A DNA stretch of 64,000 nt from an uncultured Akkermansia sp. (GTDB taxonomy: Bacteria; Verrucomicrobiota; Verrucomicrobiia; Verrucomicrobiales; Akkermansiaceae). The notes under the pieces were generated by a model. That model saw only the letters and a list, made by a program, of their open reading frames with translations, was not told the DNA's origin and searched no databases. Numbering within the stretch: position 1 is the first letter of the stretch; every line of letters begins with the position of its first letter. This document shows positions 59,054 through 64,000 of this stretch, one piece after another. The stretch is taken from positions 1-64,000 of the forward strand of contig CANQBZ010000002.1 of NCBI GenBank assembly GCA_947589295.1, given 5' to 3'. The position numbers were made by a program, and so were the translations under genes.

Positions 59054-62000
59054 CTAGAAGTCGTATCGAGCGCCCACGCCGAGGTTCCACGCCGTCATCG
59101 CATCGCGGATATCTGCGCCCGCATTGAAGTAGATGAGCGTCTGATCCGAGATGGGAACGCGCAGCGACGCCCCTAGCTGGAGCGCAGTCTTGCCCACCTC
59201 AGCCCCCTTCACCGAGCGCGTCAGCGATGGAAGCGCTTGCAGCGACGTGCTCACCTCTCCCTGCGAATCCCCGAAGTCCTGCGCGATATTCGCACGCAGC
59301 TCCAGTTGCGCCGTCCGGTTGAACGCCTCCTCGCCCACGCTGGTGATATACCTCGCGCCTATGGCCAAGGTGGTCGTCGTCCAATCTTGCTCGCCGACAT
59401 TCAGGCCCACCCCCTGGCCCTCCAGCCCGCTCTCCTCGTAGCCTCTCATGTTCGTCTTCATGACGGACGCTGCAAACAGCGGCTGCACAATCCTGGTCTG
59501 CTCCATGTCCAAGGGAATGTCATAGGTCGCCTCGTAGAGCAAACCGGCCACCCAGCCGCTCGTGCTCCCATGAGCCCGGTAGAAACCGTCTCCGTAGTTC
59601 ACCGTGCGGGTGAGTTTGGCCTGGTTGAGCCCGAGCACGCCCACCAGGGTGTGGCCCCAGCGCCGCCGGGTGAATCGGCCCATGAGGCTCAAGTAATAGC
59701 TGTCTAGGTTGCCGTCGGCCGTGTCGGCGCAGCCTCCATCCAAATTGCCGTACAGGGCGGTGATGCCGGCGGCCACACTCGCATTCTCGGTCACATCCAT
59801 CTCCAGCCCAAGGGTTCCTCCCCAGGCGTTGTACGTGTAGCCGGGCTCGTAATCATCCCCATCTTGCACATTGATGAAGTCCCCCGTGGCCTCCACCCAG
59901 AAATGCGTGTAAGGCAGGGATTCGTAGGCGTAGCTCTCATCCAGCCCCATCATGCCGGCCCGGTCGCGCATGCGCAGCATTTGCGAGCGCAGAGCATCCC
60001 GCTGGGCTGTGCCCAGAATGGGCGCAGCGCTGCCCGCAACCCCGGCGAGCGTCTGGGCCACCTTTTCCGGGTTGGATTGCAGGTTGTTGGCGGCCCACAC
60101 CATCATCTTGAGCATCTCCGTCTGAGAGGTCATGGGGGCAGTTTGTCTGGCGGCCCAGAGCATATCCGCCCCGGCCAGAGAATTCTGCTTGTTCGCGGCG
60201 GCGCCGGAGAAGATGTTGTCGAAGTTGGCCTCCGCACTGAGCACAACCCCTCCCCGGTCTGACAGGTAGGTTGCTTTCACATTCTTCCAGTAAATGAGGA
60301 AGGACCCTCCCAACTCCAATTCCAACTCCTGGCCGTCCTCTAAACCTTCAATGTCCCAACCTTCACCCCGATCTTTAATTATCACGCTGTCCAGGTTTTT
60401 CTGGTTACTCACTCCGTACGGATCAAACCCCATGGTTCCCACAAAAAGTTTGGCGCCCTCCCCCCATGCGAATTTGTCCGTAACGATGGCGGGGCCTACA
60501 TTCGTGAAATCACCACCCACTGCTGCCAAGTTGTAGAGCACCTCCAGGGTACCGCTTTTGCTCACGCTGACGCTGTCCGCGTTCAACTGGGTGACAGTCG
60601 CATAATCCGCGCCGTAGCCGTTCGCCTGCACCGCCAATGTGCTGCCCTCTCTCACGGAGACCGTCCCGTACCGGGCCTCTTGCACATGATCTGTCTTCTC
60701 GGCTCCTCTACCGGCAAGCGCGAGATAGCCTCCATTTTGCACAGTTAGACCGATTCCGTCACCCCCCTCACTGCGCAACATTTGGCAGGTGACGGAACCC
60801 GTCACGACGATACCGCCGCCAGCGCTGGTCTCATCAAACGTGCCGTAGAAATCCGCCATACGAACATTTGAACCAGTGCTGTCGATTGTGAGGGTGGCTT
60901 TCAATTTCACCATGCCATCGTTCACCTCTCCTGACGCAAGAGTTTGATCCGCGCTGTAATCGCCGCTGAACAGCCCGCTGATTTTATCGCTCTTGCCCAG
61001 GACAATTGTTCCGTAGCCCTCCTCATTTTTATCCAGCCACACGGCCACGCCATCCAGCCTGTTGTCATGCATCTCCAACTTGTTCTTCACAATCAAGATG
61101 CCGGAGCCGGATATGGTTCCGTTCCCTCCGGGGGTAGATGCATCCGTTATAGTTAGCGCCCCATTGATAACCAGTTCCGCCTCACTCTCCCCGTTGCCGA
61201 AATCACCGAGCTTGGCAATGGAACTTTCCCAGCCGTTCACGACGATCTTTCCCTCGGACACCTCGACTTCACCCACATCTTTTATGTTCCCCTGGATGTC
61301 CAGCTCGCCCGCAGTCACTGTCACCTCCTTCGCGTCTTTCAAATCTCCTCCGACGTACAGCTTGCCTTCAGCCACCTCCACCTTACCCTTGCTTGTGAAG
61401 TCACCCCAGATGAGCAGGTCCTGATCCCCTTCCTTGATCACGGTGATGGTATCGTCCTCCACCGTCAGCCCCCTCAAGCCGGATGCAACGTTTCCTCTCT
61501 TTTCTTGGTCGATTCTCACAACGAGGTCGTAGGACAGAGGTTCTCCTTCTTCTGGCGCAGCCCGGTCATCCCTGATGGTGAGAACACCGCCTTCACCCGC
61601 TGCATCGATGCCCGCGCTCAGATCGACCAGTGTCACCTCTTTAACAGAATCAGGAGGTGATAACTGATCGTCGGTGAAGGACAACGCCATATCCTTGTCC
61701 ACAATCACCCGCGCCCATTTCTTCGCGCCAGTGTCGAGAGTCTCTTCCAACTGGTATCTCTTAATGTCCCCCAACGAGCTGGCCATCCAAATGCCGTCCG
61801 CACTGAGAACGAGTCGCAAAATACCACTATCACCGGAAAGGATGTCGTAAAAATCTTTTTGATTCTTTGTTCCCCCCATCTGGATGCCCTCCGAAAAAGA
61901 GAAATGACTCTCGAACCATTCTTGAAGTTCGAGGGCGCTCATTCCTTCCAAGTCCGAGAAGCTGCCGTTGCTGAACCAGAGATCGACATAGCTGCTGTCT

Positions 62001-63979
62001 CTTTTGTCTTGCAGTTGCTTGATGACATCATTCGTCAGGTAGAGTTCGACTTTAGCGCCCTCTTCAAAATCCAGCTTGCCATCCGCACCATTAAACCGCA
62101 GCAAGTAGGCGCCACCGGAAGGGGCAGACCCCTGGCTGGCGGTCGTGATGTTCCCGGTCCCCACCACAAATTTGAAAGCATTTGTGCCATCCTCCTGAGT
62201 TGTGAACTGAACTGTCGTCTCATTCGCAAGTCCGGTCACGCTGCGTGACACCCACGTCTCGTCCTTATTGTTAGGATTCTGCGGAGAGGGATCATATTTG
62301 CCCGCATATGTCATGTCCACCCCCCCGAGATAATCTCCCCTCAACCCACCTAGGTCGGAACTCCCCGATTTTCCGCTCATGAACACCTGTACGGATGCCG
62401 TCAGCTCCCCGGCGTTGGCTAGATTACTGCCGTCGTACAAGAAGACTGTTCGTCCTTCTCCTCCTTCTTCTGAGGGCTCCTGGAGGTTCTTGCCGCCTAG
62501 GTCAAACGTGGTGCCGCCCGAGGAACTGGGGCCGGGTGAAAAGGGGTTGCTCCAATCCATCCCCGCATACACATAAATATCCCCACTGGAGCCAAAGATG
62601 GTCTCGTCTGTAATCCGTACCGTACCGCCACCGGACAAGTCCGCTCCCGAAACATTCTCACCTTTACCCTTCAGCACAAGGGTCTTACCGGCGGCTACAT
62701 AGAGTTTGACGGAATTGCCTTCCTTTCCCCAATCGATGACGCCGACGGGGTCATCGGCGCCATCGCCCTTAGCTTGCAGAGTAAAGGTGCTGGATCCGCC
62801 GCTATTCATGCGGATGGCATCATCGGCATCTTCCAAACCGCCAAAGAAAAAATTGGGGGCGATAAGCGTGTAGTTCCCCGTATTTTTGCTCACCACGATT
62901 CCGCCGAGGTACATGTTGAAATCGGCCGTCACGTCCCCGGCCTGGCCTACCGCGGCGTTTCCCACCCGAACCTCCTCAGGATCCGGCTCCAGACCATCAG
63001 GATCGCCATCGGGCTTGAATTGATCCGGATTACCCAAGCTCTCCTGAAAGCGCCTCTGCGTGCCCTCAGCCATAAAACACAGTTTATTCCAGTCCTCCCC
63101 ATGCTGCTCTCCGTACAACTGTCCCACGGTGGCTCCGTAATCGTCCCCCACGCCGTACTGGTCGGCTACACATAACTCCGTCCCATCGTAGTCATCCGAA
63201 TCGGACCTGTAAAGTTCATACAGTCCCGGTCCTCCCTCTTCCAAGCCATTTGTGTCTGCCAGCAGCTCCCCCTTGCCACCCACCACATACTCGTTTTCGT
63301 GGATGACCTCATAAGAGTATGACACCGTGACCTGCAGCCAACTTGTATCTTCCGTATCCTGTGTAGATGCGTAGAGGTCTGTCAGCCCCTGCCATGTCTC
63401 ATCCGGGCCAAGGGAATCTGTGGCAGTACGATAGAACATTGTCCCAGAATCGCCCGAGGCATTCGCCGTGCCGCTCCAGAAAAAACCGACCTTATCACGA
63501 ATGTCCCCGTACCTTTCGCTGTTGAGGTAACCATCGGGATTCCACACCAAATCATAACCCTTCGAGGGATACAGCGTATAGTTGAACCATTTCCAACCAG
63601 AACCTTCACCCCAACCGTAACCGTTCACATCGAGTCTTCTCCCCCCCGAGTCGCGCGGGTTGATGCGGACGGAGAAATTAGTCCGATCATCAACACCGGC
63701 CCAGTCGTCAGTCCGCTTGTCTGAGCCGAATCTAAGAGCATCTTCGTGATTCTTGATGACGAAATTAACAACCCACGTCATTTCTGCCGACAACCCGTTA
63801 GGCAACCCCGGCAACTGCCTCAGGTCAAGGTGCAGCCAACCGTCATCAACTTCATCTTTTTCCCATAAACCCGTGATATTGACATTTTCTCTGGTGAACG
63901 TCTTAGTTTTCGCCCCTTGGGCAATCGGCATGGCAGCCATGAGAGCCATAAGAAGACCTAACGGAAGGTGTAGTTTCAT
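59054..63979 (-). CDS. Large autotransporter (type Va) with C-terminal beta-barrel
   Basis: 1641 aa. Signal peptide MKLHLPLGLLMALMAAMPIAQG, then a long Gly/Ser/Asp-rich passenger of short beta-strand repeats (for example KGKVEVAEGKLYVGGDLKDA, KEVTVTAGELDIQGNIKDV, GEVEVSEGKIVVNG), consistent with a right-handed beta-helix of the PATR type. The last about 280 residues are an autotransporter barrel (YTHFWVEATGDFINVQDGDD, NAWGGTLGLEMDVTENASVAAG to LGVGARYDF) ending in the C-terminal aromatic Phe recognised by the BAM complex. Residues 30-200 (WLHLDLRQLPG, KWFNYTLYPSKGYDLVWNP) look like a distinct globular N-terminal domain. Likely displayed at the cell surface; ligand unknown. Only 21 bp upstream are in the window, so its promoter cannot be judged. 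Confidence 0.9.
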   Translation of the reverse strand: MKLHLPLGLLMALMAAMPIAQGAKTKTFTRENVNITGLWEKDEVDDGWLHLDLRQLPGLPNGLSAEMTWVVNFVIKNHEDALRFGSDKRTDDWAGVDDRTNFSVRINPRDSGGRRLDVNGYGWGEGSGWKWFNYTLYPSKGYDLVWNPDGYLNSERYGDIRDKVGFFWSGTANASGDSGTMFYRTATDSLGPDETWQGLTDLYASTQDTEDTSWLQVTVSYSYEVIHENEYVVGGKGELLADTNGLEEGGPGLYELYRSDSDDYDGTELCVADQYGVGDDYGATVGQLYGEQHGEDWNKLCFMAEGTQRRFQESLGNPDQFKPDGDPDGLEPDPEEVRVGNAAVGQAGDVTADFNMYLGGIVVSKNTGNYTLIAPNFFFGGLEDADDAIRMNSGGSSTFTLQAKGDGADDPVGVIDWGKEGNSVKLYVAAGKTLVLKGKGENVSGADLSGGGTVRITDETIFGSSGDIYVYAGMDWSNPFSPGPSSSGGTTFDLGGKNLQEPSEEGGEGRTVFLYDGSNLANAGELTASVQVFMSGKSGSSDLGGLRGDYLGGVDMTYAGKYDPSPQNPNNKDETWVSRSVTGLANETTVQFTTQEDGTNAFKFVVGTGNITTASQGSAPSGGAYLLRFNGADGKLDFEEGAKVELYLTNDVIKQLQDKRDSSYVDLWFSNGSFSDLEGMSALELQEWFESHFSFSEGIQMGGTKNQKDFYDILSGDSGILRLVLSADGIWMASSLGDIKRYQLEETLDTGAKKWARVIVDKDMALSFTDDQLSPPDSVKEVTLVDLSAGIDAAGEGGVLTIRDDRAAPEEGEPLSYDLVVRIDQEKRGNVASGLRGLTVEDDTITVIKEGDQDLLIWGDFTSKGKVEVAEGKLYVGGDLKDAKEVTVTAGELDIQGNIKDVGEVEVSEGKIVVNGWESSIAKLGDFGNGESEAELVINGALTITDASTPGGNGTISGSGILIVKNKLEMHDNRLDGVAVWLDKNEEGYGTIVLGKSDKISGLFSGDYSADQTLASGEVNDGMVKLKATLTIDSTGSNVRMADFYGTFDETSAGGGIVVTGSVTCQMLRSEGGDGIGLTVQNGGYLALAGRGAEKTDHVQEARYGTVSVREGSTLAVQANGYGADYATVTQLNADSVSVSKSGTLEVLYNLAAVGGDFTNVGPAIVTDKFAWGEGAKLFVGTMGFDPYGVSNQKNLDSVIIKDRGEGWDIEGLEDGQELELELGGSFLIYWKNVKATYLSDRGGVVLSAEANFDNIFSGAAANKQNSLAGADMLWAARQTAPMTSQTEMLKMMVWAANNLQSNPEKVAQTLAGVAGSAAPILGTAQRDALRSQMLRMRDRAGMMGLDESYAYESLPYTHFWVEATGDFINVQDGDDYEPGYTYNAWGGTLGLEMDVTENASVAAGITALYGNLDGGCADTADGNLDSYYLSLMGRFTRRRWGHTLVGVLGLNQAKLTRTVNYGDGFYRAHGSTSGWVAGLLYEATYDIPLDMEQTRIVQPLFAASVMKTNMRGYEESGLEGQGVGLNVGEQDWTTTTLAIGARYITSVGEEAFNRTAQLELRANIAQDFGDSQGEVSTSLQALPSLTRSVKGAEVGKTALQLGASLRVPISDQTLIYFNAGADIRDAMTAWNLGVGARYDF

Positions 63980-64000
63980 AACAGAGAATGGGTCGGTGAC

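Overview
The window looks like chromosomal DNA from a member of the Verrucomicrobiota, most plausibly a gut-type relative of Akkermansia. The grounds are the gene families (dcw cluster led by mraZ, THI4-type thiazole synthase, pyruvate phosphate dikinase, LysM proteins in the cell-wall operon, a large PATR-like autotransporter with an MKLHLPLGLL leader) and the near absence of Shine-Dalgarno sequences. This is inference from content; no database search was possible. Almost every base is coding, and most genes sit in tight operons with ATGA overlaps.

Layout: (1) 1-475, no recognisable gene; (2) nadC-dprA, a lone tyrosine recombinase on the other strand, pheS-pheT, tRNA-Gly(TCC) with its own promoter and terminator; (3) an MGDG-synthase-like glycosyltransferase overlapping coaX, then acpP, an unknown conserved-looking protein, and an exported LysM/L,D-transpeptidase-like protein without cysteine; (4) on the minus strand, an exported three-gene operon (transglutaminase-like/discoidin protein, thioredoxin-fold protein without CXXC, phosphodiester-glycosidase-domain protein), a GYF-domain membrane protein and lpdA; (5) a tRNA-centred operon cysS-queF-queC-miaB, divergent from thi4; (6) a soluble Ser/Thr kinase and a degenerate Aas-like acyltransferase/AMP-ligase fusion; (7) the minus-strand dcw cluster mraZ-rsmH-ftsL-ftsI-murE-murF-mraY-murD-LysM-ftsW-murG, continuing into a beta-CASP metallo-hydrolase; (8) sprT-like gene and fhs; (9) the ATP synthase operon atpB-E-F-H-A-G-D-C; (10) an orphan DUF1796-type gene, an NfeD/flotillin pair, ppdK, an AlbA_2/ATPase-like regulator ending in a G-rich 13-bp tandem repeat, argD, and a 1641-residue autotransporter.

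The strongest general signal is promoter architecture. Near-consensus TTGACA/17 nt/TATAAT-like promoters end only 6-7 nt before the start codon of at least seven genes (nadC, the transglutaminase-like gene, lpdA, thi4, sprT, fhs, the AlbA_2 gene). This predicts leaderless mRNAs, with several others nearly leaderless, and start-site choices below use it. Other points worth a look: an in-frame 182-residue N-terminal extension on RsmH, a His-type (sulfide-dependent) THI4, an Aas homologue in which both catalytic domains look eroded, a dispersed ~149-bp intergenic repeat in two copies, and a poly-G 13-bp repeat that runs into the 3' end of a gene.
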